Shown: piece after piece, positions 56,625-63,822 of the stretch
How the letters are laid out: the number at the start of each line of letters is the position of its first letter
How positions within the stretch are numbered: the stretch's first letter is position 1
From: Actinobacteria bacterium UBA6100
GTDB lineage: Bacteria; Actinomycetota; Coriobacteriia; Anaerosomatales; Anaerosomataceae
NCBI GenBank assembly: GCA_002423585.1
Contig: DIWS01000008.1
Coordinates: 227-64,048 of the forward strand
Direction: 5' to 3'
DNA length: 63,822 nucleotides
Translations under genes and position numbers: made by a program
The notes under the pieces: model-generated
The model's database searches: none
Seen by the model: the letters and a program-made list of their open reading frames with translations, nothing else
What the model was told of the DNA's origin: nothing

Positions 56625-58268
56625 TCACTGCCCTCTCGTCGCATCGGCCGCAGCCGCGCTGTCCAGCAGCTCGCGCGCGTGTGCGATCCCCGCCGAGGAT
56701 GCTCCTCCGGCAAGCATGCGCGCGATCTCCGTAACCAGATCGTCTCCTGCGACCGAACGCGCGGTGGTCACGGTTCGGCCGTCGGAGTGCGCCTTCTCCA
56801 CGACGATGTGCGCCGAGGCGTGAGCCGCCACCTGAGGAAGATGCGTGATGACCAGCACCTGGTGATCGCGCGCCAACGCCGCCAGGCGCCGGCCCACCGC
56901 CAGTGCGGTCGCACCGCCGATACCGGCATCGACCTCATCGAAGACGAGCACCGAGACCGCATCCGCGGCGCCGAGCACGCTCTTCAGGGCCAGCATCACA
57001 CGGGACACCTCGCCGCCGGAGGCCACCTTTGAGAGCGGCCTCGGGCTCTCGCCCGGGCCGGATGCGAACAGGAACTCGACCCGCTCCGGACCATCCGAGG
57101 TCCATGCCGCCACATCCAGCGGGTGACGGGCGACCTCGAACGACGCGTTGGGAAGCGCAAGATCGGCCACCGCGGCCGCCAGCTGCGAGGTGAACGGCAC
57201 TACAGCCCCGTCGCGAAGCGCCACCAGCTCGGCTGCCGCCGAGCGCAGCTCGGTCTCGGCGGCATCGGCGCGCTCCTGAAGCCGCTCGAGCGCTCCCTCT
57301 CCTTCGTCCAGGAGCGCCAGTTCGGTCGCAGCCTCCCCGCGCGTGCGCAGCACATCATCGATCGTGGGACCGTACTTGCGCTGCAGGTCGCCGAGCTGCT
57401 GAAGGCGCCGCTCGATCTCATCCAGTGCCGCCGGATCGTGCTCGACGCCCTCGGTGTAGTCACGGAGTGACGACGCGACCTCGGCGAGCTCGACGTCAAG
57501 GCGCAAGAGCGTCCCGGCGAGCGTGTCGAGGGCCGGGTCGAGCCCGTCGGACTGCGCGAGCGCCGATAGTGCGACCGACAGAGCGTCGGAGACGCCGCCC
57601 TCGTCCTTCAGCGCGCTCCACGCCGCTCCCGCCGAACCGGTGAGGCGCTCGCCGTGACGCAGGCGAGGCAGCCGCGCCTGCAACTCCTCGGTCTCACCCG
57701 CACGCGGCGCGGCAGCGTCTATCTCGTGCAGCTGGAAACGCAGGTAGTCGGCCTTGCGATCGCGATCCGCAAGCGCAGCCTCCGCAGCACTCAGGGCATT
57801 CCGCGCTTCGGTCATATCCCGCCAGGCCGCCGTGTACCTGTCCCGCACGCGCACCGCCGCGTCGCCGATGAACCGGTCCAGATAGCCCGCATGACGGGCC
57901 GAGGACAACAGCGCCTGATGCTCATGTTGACCGTGCAGATCGACGTGCGGGCCGACGATCTCCGCGAGCATCGACACCGTCGCCAGCTCACCGTCAACCG
58001 TGCACTTCGAGCGGCCCTCGGCACTCAGGCGCCGCCGTACGAGGACCTCCCGGCCGTCGAGCACGAAGCTGCCCTCCACGAGCGCTTCCTCGGCACCCTC
58101 CCGCACCAGCGTGGAATCGGCCCGTTCGCCCAGCAGCAGCTTGAGTGCGGAGACGAGCACCGTCTTGCCCGCCCCCGTCTCTCCGGTGAGCACGGTGAGG
58201 CCCGGCCCGAACTCGAGCCACACCTCCTCGACGAGTGCGAGGTCCTTCACATGGAGCTCGGACAGCAC
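56625..58268 (-). CDS. recN: DNA repair protein RecN
   Basis: SMC-like ATPase acting at double-strand breaks. Walker A GETGAGKT (29-36), a central coiled-coil region (about 150-360) and the C-terminal Walker B region VLVFDEVDAGIGG with LSKVASGGEVSRVMLALK are present. The 547-aa length is normal. The GTG start is 1 nt after the nadK stop. Same tlyA-nadK-recN-steA order as in mycobacteria. Confidence 0.97.
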   Translation of the reverse strand: MLSELHVKDLALVEEVWLEFGPGLTVLTGETGAGKTVLVSALKLLLGERADSTLVREGAEEALVEGSFVLDGREVLVRRRLSAEGRSKCTVDGELATVSMLAEIVGPHVDLHGQHEHQALLSSARHAGYLDRFIGDAAVRVRDRYTAAWRDMTEARNALSAAEAALADRDRKADYLRFQLHEIDAAAPRAGETEELQARLPRLRHGERLTGSAGAAWSALKDEGGVSDALSVALSALAQSDGLDPALDTLAGTLLRLDVELAEVASSLRDYTEGVEHDPAALDEIERRLQQLGDLQRKYGPTIDDVLRTRGEAATELALLDEGEGALERLQERADAAETELRSAAAELVALRDGAVVPFTSQLAAAVADLALPNASFEVARHPLDVAAWTSDGPERVEFLFASGPGESPRPLSKVASGGEVSRVMLALKSVLGAADAVSVLVFDEVDAGIGGATALAVGRRLAALARDHQVLVITHLPQVAAHASAHIVVEKAHSDGRTVTTARSVAGDDLVTEIARMLAGGASSAGIAHARELLDSAAAADATRGQ

Positions 58269-58269
58269 G

Positions 58270-59118
58270 TCAGTGTCCGAGGAACGTCGTCGACAGCGTG
58301 GTGTAGAAGTCCCGCCCGTCGAGCTTCATGAGGCGGAGGTCATGCTCGCTCACGCGGATCTCGACGCTATCGAGCACCGTGCGGCACGGAACGGGGTCGC
58401 CGTCCACCATCACGCACGCGTCGGCACGCGCCGGGTTGGGGGCCGAAAGCGTCACGACATCGGCCGGACCGAATACCATGGGTCGCGCGTTCAGAGCATG
58501 CGCGGCCACCGGCACGAAGACCATCCCGCGAACCTCGGGGGACACGATAGGACCGCCGGCCGAAAGCGCGTATGCCGTGGAGCCGGTGGGCGTCGCAAGC
58601 ATGGCGCCGTCGCAGATGAAGCGATAGAGCGCCGTCCCGTTGACCGACAGCTGCAACTCGATGCCGCGGGACAGACCGCTGCGGCCCACGAAGATCTCGT
58701 TCAGCACCTGGTAGCTGCCCACCCGCCGCCCTCCGGCAACGACCGACGCCGCGATGGTCTGCCGCCGCTCGACCCGCGCCTCACCCGCGAGCGCCGAGTC
58801 CACCGCCTCCAGGAGGTCCTCCCCCGCGGCACCGGCCAGGAAACCGAGCCGGCCGAGGTTGATGCCCAGAACCGGCGTCTCGGACATGCCGAGTATGTGA
58901 ACGGCCTTGAGAATGGTCCCGTCGCCGCCGAGGGCGATCGCCAGCTCCGGATCGCCGACTTCGGCACGCATGACGCCGTGCTGTGGCAGGGCGCACCGTG
59001 TCGCGTCCTCGTCGACGAGCACCGGATGGTACCCCAGCGCGACGAGATGCTCAGCGACGGCCCGCGTCGCCTCCACGGACCGCGGATTAGCCGGGTTCGG
59101 AACCAGTAGAACGCGCAC
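58270..59118 (-). CDS. nadK: NAD kinase
   Basis: Phosphorylates NAD to NADP. GGDGTIL (64-70), GINLGRLGFLA and the PTGSTAY stretch with SAGGPIVSP are diagnostic. The 282-aa length is normal. The GTG start (AGGAGG upstream) overlaps the tlyA end by 32 nt. Confidence 0.97.
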   Translation of the reverse strand: MRVLLVPNPANPRSVEATRAVAEHLVALGYHPVLVDEDATRCALPQHGVMRAEVGDPELAIALGGDGTILKAVHILGMSETPVLGINLGRLGFLAGAAGEDLLEAVDSALAGEARVERRQTIAASVVAGGRRVGSYQVLNEIFVGRSGLSRGIELQLSVNGTALYRFICDGAMLATPTGSTAYALSAGGPIVSPEVRGMVFVPVAAHALNARPMVFGPADVVTLSAPNPARADACVMVDGDPVPCRTVLDSVEIRVSEHDLRLMKLDGRDFYTTLSTTFLGH

Positions 59119-59914
59119 ACGAACCTCCTAGCGCCGCGTGGGCAGCGGCGACGATCGACACCGGGTCATCTAGCCCCGCCTCACCCGCGCGGGACATCCA
59201 GACCCAGAACTCAATATTACCCTCGGGGCCCGTTATGGGCGACCAGCCGAGACGCCTGATGACCCAACCCTCCCCTTCGGCCGCGCGGACGACCGCCTCG
59301 AGCACGTCCACATGCACCGCAGGGTCCCGCACGACACCCTTCTTACCAACACGCCCTTTACCAGCTTCGAACTGGGGCTTAACCAGGGCGACCACCGATC
59401 CGTCAACGTCGACGAACGGATCCACCGCGGGCAGTACCTTCACGAGGCCGACGAACGAGACGTCGATCACCGCCAGGTCGAAGGGCCCGCCGATCAGCTC
59501 CGGATCGGCCGTCCGGATGTTGGTGCGCTCCAGCACGCGCACGCGCTCGTCGTTCCTAAGACTCCAGGCGAGCTGCCCGTACCCCACATCGACCGCCGTC
59601 ACCGATTCGACGCCTCGCTGTAGGAGGCAGTCGGTGAATCCGCCCGTGGAGGCGCCGACGTCGAGCGCGCGAGCACCCGCCGGATCGATGCCGAACGTGT
59701 CGAGCGCACCCGCGAGCTTGAGCCCGCCTCGCGAGACGTACTGCGGTCCGCCCACGACCTCGATCGCCGCCTCGGGTGAGACGCTCGCGCCGGCCTTGGT
59801 CACCACCGTCCCATCGACCGAGACCCGCCCGGCAAGGATCGCCGCGCGCGCCTGCTCGCGTGAGGGGACCAGACCCCTGCTAGCGAGCTCGACGTCGAGC
59901 CTGCGCCCGGCCAT
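59087..59914 (-). CDS. tlyA: TlyA-family rRNA 2'-O-methyltransferase / hemolysin-like protein
   Basis: SAM-dependent enzyme methylating 16S and 23S rRNA in mycobacteria. An S4 domain (about 4-60, RLDVELASRGLV) is followed by a Rossmann methyltransferase with LDVGASTGGFTDCLLQRG and VKPQFEAGKGRVGKKGVVRD. The ATG at 59912-59914 gives 275 aa; an ATG at 59938 would add 8. Neither has a clear ribosome site. It overlaps dxs by 35 nt. Confidence 0.94.
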   Translation of the reverse strand: MAGRRLDVELASRGLVPSREQARAAILAGRVSVDGTVVTKAGASVSPEAAIEVVGGPQYVSRGGLKLAGALDTFGIDPAGARALDVGASTGGFTDCLLQRGVESVTAVDVGYGQLAWSLRNDERVRVLERTNIRTADPELIGGPFDLAVIDVSFVGLVKVLPAVDPFVDVDGSVVALVKPQFEAGKGRVGKKGVVRDPAVHVDVLEAVVRAAEGEGWVIRRLGWSPITGPEGNIEFWVWMSRAGEAGLDDPVSIVAAAHAALGGSCARSTGSEPG

Positions 59915-61814
59915 CGCTTCGCTCGCTCTCGGAGGCATGGATGTCGCGAAGACGGCCGAGCACGGCGGCGGTCACCGATTCGGGGGTGAGGCCGACATCG
60001 GCCAGCAACCGGCCCATGCTGCCGTGCGTGACAAAACAGTCGGCGATCGCAAGCCGCAGGACCGGCGTTCGGGCGTCCAGATCGGCGAGGACCTCCAGTA
60101 CCGCGGCACCGAAACCGCCCAGGCCGGTGTTCTCCTCGATGGTGACGATGAGCGGGGTCTCGGTCGCGGCTGAGATCGCCTCCAGATCCATCGGCTTGAC
60201 CCACCGCATGTTCACTACGCGCGCTTCCACACCTTCAGCGGCGAGCGCCTCGGCTGCTTTCTCGGCGACCTCGACCATGCGGCCGAGCGCCAGTATCGCC
60301 ACATCGGAGCCCTGCCGGCGCACCTCCGAGCGGCCCGCCTCGAGCAGCAAGGGCTCGGCCGGCAGCGCCACCCCCCTGCCCGTGCCACGCGGGTACCGGA
60401 TGGCCACGGGGCCGTCCGCCGCGAGCGCGGTGTGGAGCATGTTCACGAGCTCGGCCTCATCGGCAGGCGACATGATCATGAGGTTGGGGACGGCACGCAG
60501 GTAGGTGAGGTCGAACACGCCATGATGAGTGGGGCCGTCCTCGCCCACCAGCCCGGCGCGATCGATGCAGAACACGACGTGCAGGTTCTGGAGCGCGGCA
60601 TCCATGATGACCTGGTCGTACGCGCGCTGCAGGAAGGTCGAGTAGATGGCCACGACGGGGATCCGCCCGCCATGCGCGAGCCCGGCCGCAAGCCCCACCG
60701 CATGCTGCTCGGCGATGCCCACGTCGAAGAACCTGCTCTCGAAGCGCTCGGCGAAGTGGGTGAGCCCGGTCCCGGCGGGCATGGCCGCCGTGATCGCCAC
60801 GATCCGCTCGTCGGCTTCCGCTTCGACCACGAGCGCCCTGCCGAAGGTCTCGGTGTAGCTGAGCGGACCCTCACTGGAGCCGTTGACCTTACCGGTCTCG
60901 ACCGAGAACGGGCTGATCCCGTGGAACGTGTCCGGCCGGTCCTCGGCATGGACGTAGCCCATACCCTTGCGTGTGACGGCATGGATCAGCACGGGGCCGT
61001 CGGCGGTCCTGGCCCAGGTCACGGCGTTCTGGACCTGCGCGATGTCGTGCCCGTCGATGGGGCCGACGTACTGGATGCCCAGCTCCTCGAAGAGCATGCC
61101 GGGTACGAGCAACTGTTTGACCGACTCCTTGGCCGCCTCACCTGCCGCGACCATCGCCGCGCCGAGCTTCGTCTTGCCGAGGGCGGACTCCACGTCGTCC
61201 CGCAGCCGCCGGTAGCGCCGGTCGAGCCGCACGCGCGCCAGGTAGCTCGACAGCGCTCCGACGTTGGGTGCGATCGACATCTCGTTGTCGTTCAACAGCA
61301 CGATCAGCCGCGTGCCGAGGTGGCCCGCATGATCGAGCGCCTCGAACGCCATGCCCCCGGTGAGCGAGCCGTCACCGATCACCGCGACGATGGCCTCGTC
61401 GTCGCCACGCAGATCGCGCGCCGCCGCAAGTCCGAGCGCCACCGAGATCGAGTTGCTCGCGTGCCCCGCGTCGTGGACGTCGAACGGGCTCTCGGTGCGC
61501 TTCGGGAAGCCGCACACACCGCCATACGTGCGCAGCGTGTCGAACCGCTCGCGCCTGCCGGTGATGAGCTTGTGGACGTACGCCTGATGCCCAACGTCCC
61601 AGACGATCTTGTCCGTCGGGCAGTCGAGTGCCCGGTGGAGGCCGAGCGTGAGCTCCACAACGCCGAGGTTCGGTGCGAGGTGACCGCCGGTCGCGGCGAC
61701 CGTCTCCACGAGCGTCTCACGGATCTCAGCGGCGAGCCCGGTAAGCTCCGACGCGTCGAGCGCCTTGAGCGCAGACGGTTCGGTGATGGAGTCGAGGATC
61801 GGCGTCGCACTCAA
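59880..61814 (-). CDS. dxs: 1-deoxy-D-xylulose-5-phosphate synthase
   Basis: Thiamine-diphosphate enzyme starting the MEP isoprenoid pathway, which supplies undecaprenyl carriers. ILDSI near the start, GHASNSISVALGLA, the ThDP motif GDGSLTGGMAFEAL and the glutamate region DVGIAEQHAVGLAAGLA are present. The 644-aa length is slightly long, with a basic tail after VLGRLRDI. The start is a TTG at 61812-61814, the only codon fitting the family N-terminus. Confidence 0.96.
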   Translation of the reverse strand: MSATPILDSITEPSALKALDASELTGLAAEIRETLVETVAATGGHLAPNLGVVELTLGLHRALDCPTDKIVWDVGHQAYVHKLITGRRERFDTLRTYGGVCGFPKRTESPFDVHDAGHASNSISVALGLAAARDLRGDDEAIVAVIGDGSLTGGMAFEALDHAGHLGTRLIVLLNDNEMSIAPNVGALSSYLARVRLDRRYRRLRDDVESALGKTKLGAAMVAAGEAAKESVKQLLVPGMLFEELGIQYVGPIDGHDIAQVQNAVTWARTADGPVLIHAVTRKGMGYVHAEDRPDTFHGISPFSVETGKVNGSSEGPLSYTETFGRALVVEAEADERIVAITAAMPAGTGLTHFAERFESRFFDVGIAEQHAVGLAAGLAHGGRIPVVAIYSTFLQRAYDQVIMDAALQNLHVVFCIDRAGLVGEDGPTHHGVFDLTYLRAVPNLMIMSPADEAELVNMLHTALAADGPVAIRYPRGTGRGVALPAEPLLLEAGRSEVRRQGSDVAILALGRMVEVAEKAAEALAAEGVEARVVNMRWVKPMDLEAISAATETPLIVTIEENTGLGGFGAAVLEVLADLDARTPVLRLAIADCFVTHGSMGRLLADVGLTPESVTAAVLGRLRDIHASESERSDGRAQARRRAR

Positions 61815-61935
61815 CGTTCAGGCACGCTCCAAAGGACGGTTCAGCCGCACGACGTGTGAGGCACTGGAGTTATGCATCGTATCATCATCGCCACGCCCAC
61901 TCCGAGGCGGTAACCCACCCGTAACAGGGCACGTC

Positions 61936-62358
61936 TCAGTCGTCACTGCCCGCATCCGCCGGTTCGCCGACCTCGTCGTCGGCCTCATCGAAGCCCTCGG
62001 CCTCATCGTCGGCGGCCTCGGGGTCGACGACAGGCTCATCCATGACGTCTCCGGAGTCCACTTCCTGAAGGGCGTCCGCCGCGCGCGCATCGCCTGCGGG
62101 GCTGCCGGCGACCGCGTCCTGCGCGGCCATGTCCTGCGCGTCCGCGTCCTCGCCCTCCGCACCCTCGGAGCGAGGAGCCGTCACCGTCGCGCCCACGTCG
62201 GTGTGGTCGACGAGCTCGGTGCATATGTTCGCGAGCCGCACGCCCTCTTCGAGCAGGTCGAGGCTCTTCTCGAGGGAGGTGTCCTTCTTACGGACCTCCA
62301 CGGCGATCTCCTCGAGCCTGATGCGAGCCTGCTCGAACGTGTACCTGTCATCGGCCAT
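61936..62358 (-). CDS. xseB: Exodeoxyribonuclease VII small subunit with an acidic extension
   Basis: The first 60 residues are a normal XseB helical hairpin (TFEQARIRLEEI, LEKSLDLLEEGVRLA). About 80 more residues follow, mostly D, E and A, against about 80 aa for the whole usual protein. The ATG is 7 nt after the nusB stop with GGAG upstream. The partner xseA is not adjacent, although it normally precedes xseB. The acidic tail may be disordered. Confidence 0.9.
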   Translation of the reverse strand: MADDRYTFEQARIRLEEIAVEVRKKDTSLEKSLDLLEEGVRLANICTELVDHTDVGATVTAPRSEGAEGEDADAQDMAAQDAVAGSPAGDARAADALQEVDSGDVMDEPVVDPEAADDEAEGFDEADDEVGEPADAGSDD

Positions 62359-62365
62359 GGCCGTA

Positions 62366-62863
62366 TCAGACTCCTTCCGCGCCGAGAGCGTCCTCGGATG
62401 CCTCAACCAGCCCGGCATCCGCATCTGCGGTCACATCCGTGAGGACGACCGGGTCGATCGCAGCGCCGTGCAACTCGGCGATGCGCCCAAGAACCCCGTT
62501 CACGAACTTCGGGGAGTCATCGGTCCCGTAGGCCTTCGCCATCTCCACAGCCTCGTTGATCGCCACCGAGTCCGGCACGTCCGGTTCGAAGAGGATCTCG
62601 TACACCGCGAGCCTGAGGATGTTGCGATCCACATACGGCATCCGCATGAGTGACCAGTGCTGAGAGGTGGCCTCGATCTCCCCGTCTATCACCGCGCAGT
62701 TGACCTCCGTGCCGAGCGCAAGCGCACGACAGTAGTCGGACGGCTCGCCGTCCTCCTCGCTGTAGGAGTGGCCCTCGATGATCTGCGCAACCGTCTGCTC
62801 GGTGATCTCACGCTGATAGAGGATCTGCAACGCCTGTCTGCGTGCGCGTGTGCGTTCAAGCAT
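62366..62863 (-). CDS. nusB: Transcription antitermination factor NusB
   Basis: All-helical RNA-binding protein of rRNA antitermination. RRQALQILYQRE at the N-terminus, MRMPYVDRNILRLAVYEILF and the C-terminal AVEMAKAYGTDDSPKFVNGVLG are diagnostic. The core ends near residue 135; the last 30 residues are an acidic extension. Follows an Asp23 gene, as in many Gram-positive bacteria. Confidence 0.96.
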   Translation of the reverse strand: MLERTRARRQALQILYQREITEQTVAQIIEGHSYSEEDGEPSDYCRALALGTEVNCAVIDGEIEATSQHWSLMRMPYVDRNILRLAVYEILFEPDVPDSVAINEAVEMAKAYGTDDSPKFVNGVLGRIAELHGAAIDPVVLTDVTADADAGLVEASEDALGAEGV

Positions 62864-62888
62864 CGTCTGTCAGATCCTCGATCCGCTG

Positions 62889-63236
62889 CTACTGCTCGGG
62901 AAAGACGACACCGTCGACGAAGACGTCGACAGACGCGACCTTCTGGCCGGTGTGCGTGAGCAGGGCATCGGTGACCGCCCGCTGGACATCACCCGCGATC
63001 TCGCGAAGCGGACGCCCGTACAGTGCGCTGATCCTCACTGCGGCAACCAGCGTAGCGTCCTCGTTGACCTGCACGCACACACCGCGCGCACTCCCCTTCT
63101 GCACCAGCCCGGCCAGGCCCGCCGAAGAACCGGGGATGCCGGCCACGCCATCGACGCCTTCAGCGGCGACGAGCGCGATGGTCTCCAAGACGCCCGGAGC
63201 GACTCCGATGCCGTCCAGCGTGATCTCCTCAGACAT
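62889..63236 (-). CDS. Asp23/Gls24-family envelope stress protein
   Basis: A 115-aa protein of the Asp23 family, commonly located between accC and nusB. The patterns GVLETIALVAAEGVDGVAG, VNEDATLVAAVRISALYG and VFVDGVVF are typical. In staphylococci it lies under the membrane and responds to envelope stress. The ATG overlaps the accC stop by 8 nt. Confidence 0.93.
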   Translation of the reverse strand: MSEEITLDGIGVAPGVLETIALVAAEGVDGVAGIPGSSAGLAGLVQKGSARGVCVQVNEDATLVAAVRISALYGRPLREIAGDVQRAVTDALLTHTGQKVASVDVFVDGVVFPEQ

Positions 63237-63822
63237 CTCGTTCCTCCTCCGGTGCGCGGCCGCCCGTGACGAACGCGGTCAGGTCGTCGGGGTCCACGTG
63301 CTTCTCAACGTAGTCAGTATAGACCTCGCCCCGCACGAAGTGCTCCTCCTCCACCACGTACTGGTGGAACGGGATCGTGGTGGGGATGCCGATGATGATG
63401 AACTCGTCGAGTGCCCTGCGGGCGCGCGCGACCGCTTCCTCGCGGGTCTCACCCCAGACGATCAGCTTGGCGAGCAGCGAGTCATAGTGCTGCGGGACCG
63501 TATAGCCTGCGTACAGGTGGCTGTCGACGCGGACGCCGAAGCCACCCGGCGGGTTGAAGTACTCCACCCGGCCGGGATGCGGCCGGAAGTTGTGAAGCGG
63601 GTCCTCGGCGTTGATGCGGAACTCGATCGCGTGGCCACGCAGCAGCACCGTGCTTTGGTCGGCATGTTTCATCCGCTCGCCACCGGCGATGCGGATCTGC
63701 TCCTTGATGATGTCCACGCCCGAGATCTGCTCGGTAACGGGGTGTTCCACCTGGACGCGCGTGTTCATCTCCATGAAGTAGAAGCTGCCGTCGCTGTCGA
63801 GGAGGAACTCGACGGTGCCGGC
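63229..63822 (-). CDS. accC: Biotin carboxylase subunit of acetyl-CoA carboxylase, C-terminal part (runs off the right edge)
   Basis: Carboxylates biotin for malonyl-CoA synthesis. The visible 197 residues contain YFMEMNTRVQVEHPVTE and the final lid FRINAEDP, HYDSLLAKLIVWG and ALDEFIIIGIPTTIPFH. The N-terminal ATP-grasp half lies outside the window. Confidence 0.95.
   Translation of the reverse strand, partial: AGTVEFLLDSDGSFYFMEMNTRVQVEHPVTEQISGVDIIKEQIRIAGGERMKHADQSTVLLRGHAIEFRINAEDPLHNFRPHPGRVEYFNPPGGFGVRVDSHLYAGYTVPQHYDSLLAKLIVWGETREEAVARARRALDEFIIIGIPTTIPFHQYVVEEEHFVRGEVYTDYVEKHVDPDDLTAFVTGGRAPEEERDV

Overview
The window is a GC-rich (roughly 65%), densely packed, almost wholly chromosomal housekeeping segment from an actinobacterium. 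Evidence for the phylum: a dcw cluster with SepF and Wag31-like DivIVA but no FtsA, the SteA/SteB-recN-nadK-tlyA block known from mycobacteria, a T-box in front of ileS, and frequent GTG starts. The TraR/DksA protein, the DUF3866 protein, the SteA-MurJ neighbourhood and MurE with a meso-DAP (DNPR) signature suggest a deep-branching, Coriobacteriia-like anaerobe rather than a streptomycete or mycobacterium. That placement is inference. No tRNA, rRNA, CRISPR array, insertion sequence or prophage was found.

Nearly all genes lie on the minus strand and overlap by 1-100 nt. In minus-strand reading direction (right to left): accC(partial)-asp23-nusB-xseB-dxs-tlyA-nadK-recN-steA-steB (63.8-54.6 kb); a plus-strand pair murJ and a GT2-like glycosyltransferase (52.4-54.6 kb); a divergent minus-strand run with a 769-aa phosphatase-like polytopic protein, a MraY/WecA-like enzyme, pyrG, an M20 peptidase and a DUF3866 protein, then xerD behind its own leaderless-type promoter (52.2-44.0 kb); and a BMP-type nucleoside ABC transporter operon (43.8-38.7 kb) ending in a small membrane ORF that overlaps a plus-strand ORF tail to tail.

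A plus-strand island at 37.2-38.8 kb (54-aa membrane peptide, DUF4349 lipoprotein, small membrane ORF) has a good promoter of its own and is divergent from mraZ. From mraZ leftward runs a complete dcw cluster: mraZ-rsmH-ftsL-ftsI-murE-murF-mraY-murD-ftsW-murG-murC-murB-ftsQ-ftsZ (36.9-21.0 kb). A lone plus-strand membrane protein separates it from pgeF. The usual downstream string pgeF-yggS-sepF-yggT-divIVA-ileS continues, but the whole pstSCAB-phoU phosphate operon sits between pgeF and yggS, and proC sits between sepF and yggT. Then come DUF167, a membrane protein, T-box-controlled ileS, traR/dksA-like, lspA, rluD, a PAS histidine kinase, an OmpR-type two-component pair, and pyrR-pyrB-pyrC (partial) at the left edge.

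The genes work together in peptidoglycan precursor synthesis and division (dcw, SepF, DivIVA, SteA/SteB, MurJ), in phosphate and nucleoside uptake, in pyrimidine synthesis (pyrRBC, pyrG) and in isoprenoid supply (dxs). The best candidate for an undescribed system is the SteA/SteB, GT2, MurJ, phosphatase-like polytopic protein and MraY/WecA-like group at 48.8-56.6 kb, which looks like an envelope lipid-linked glycan module.
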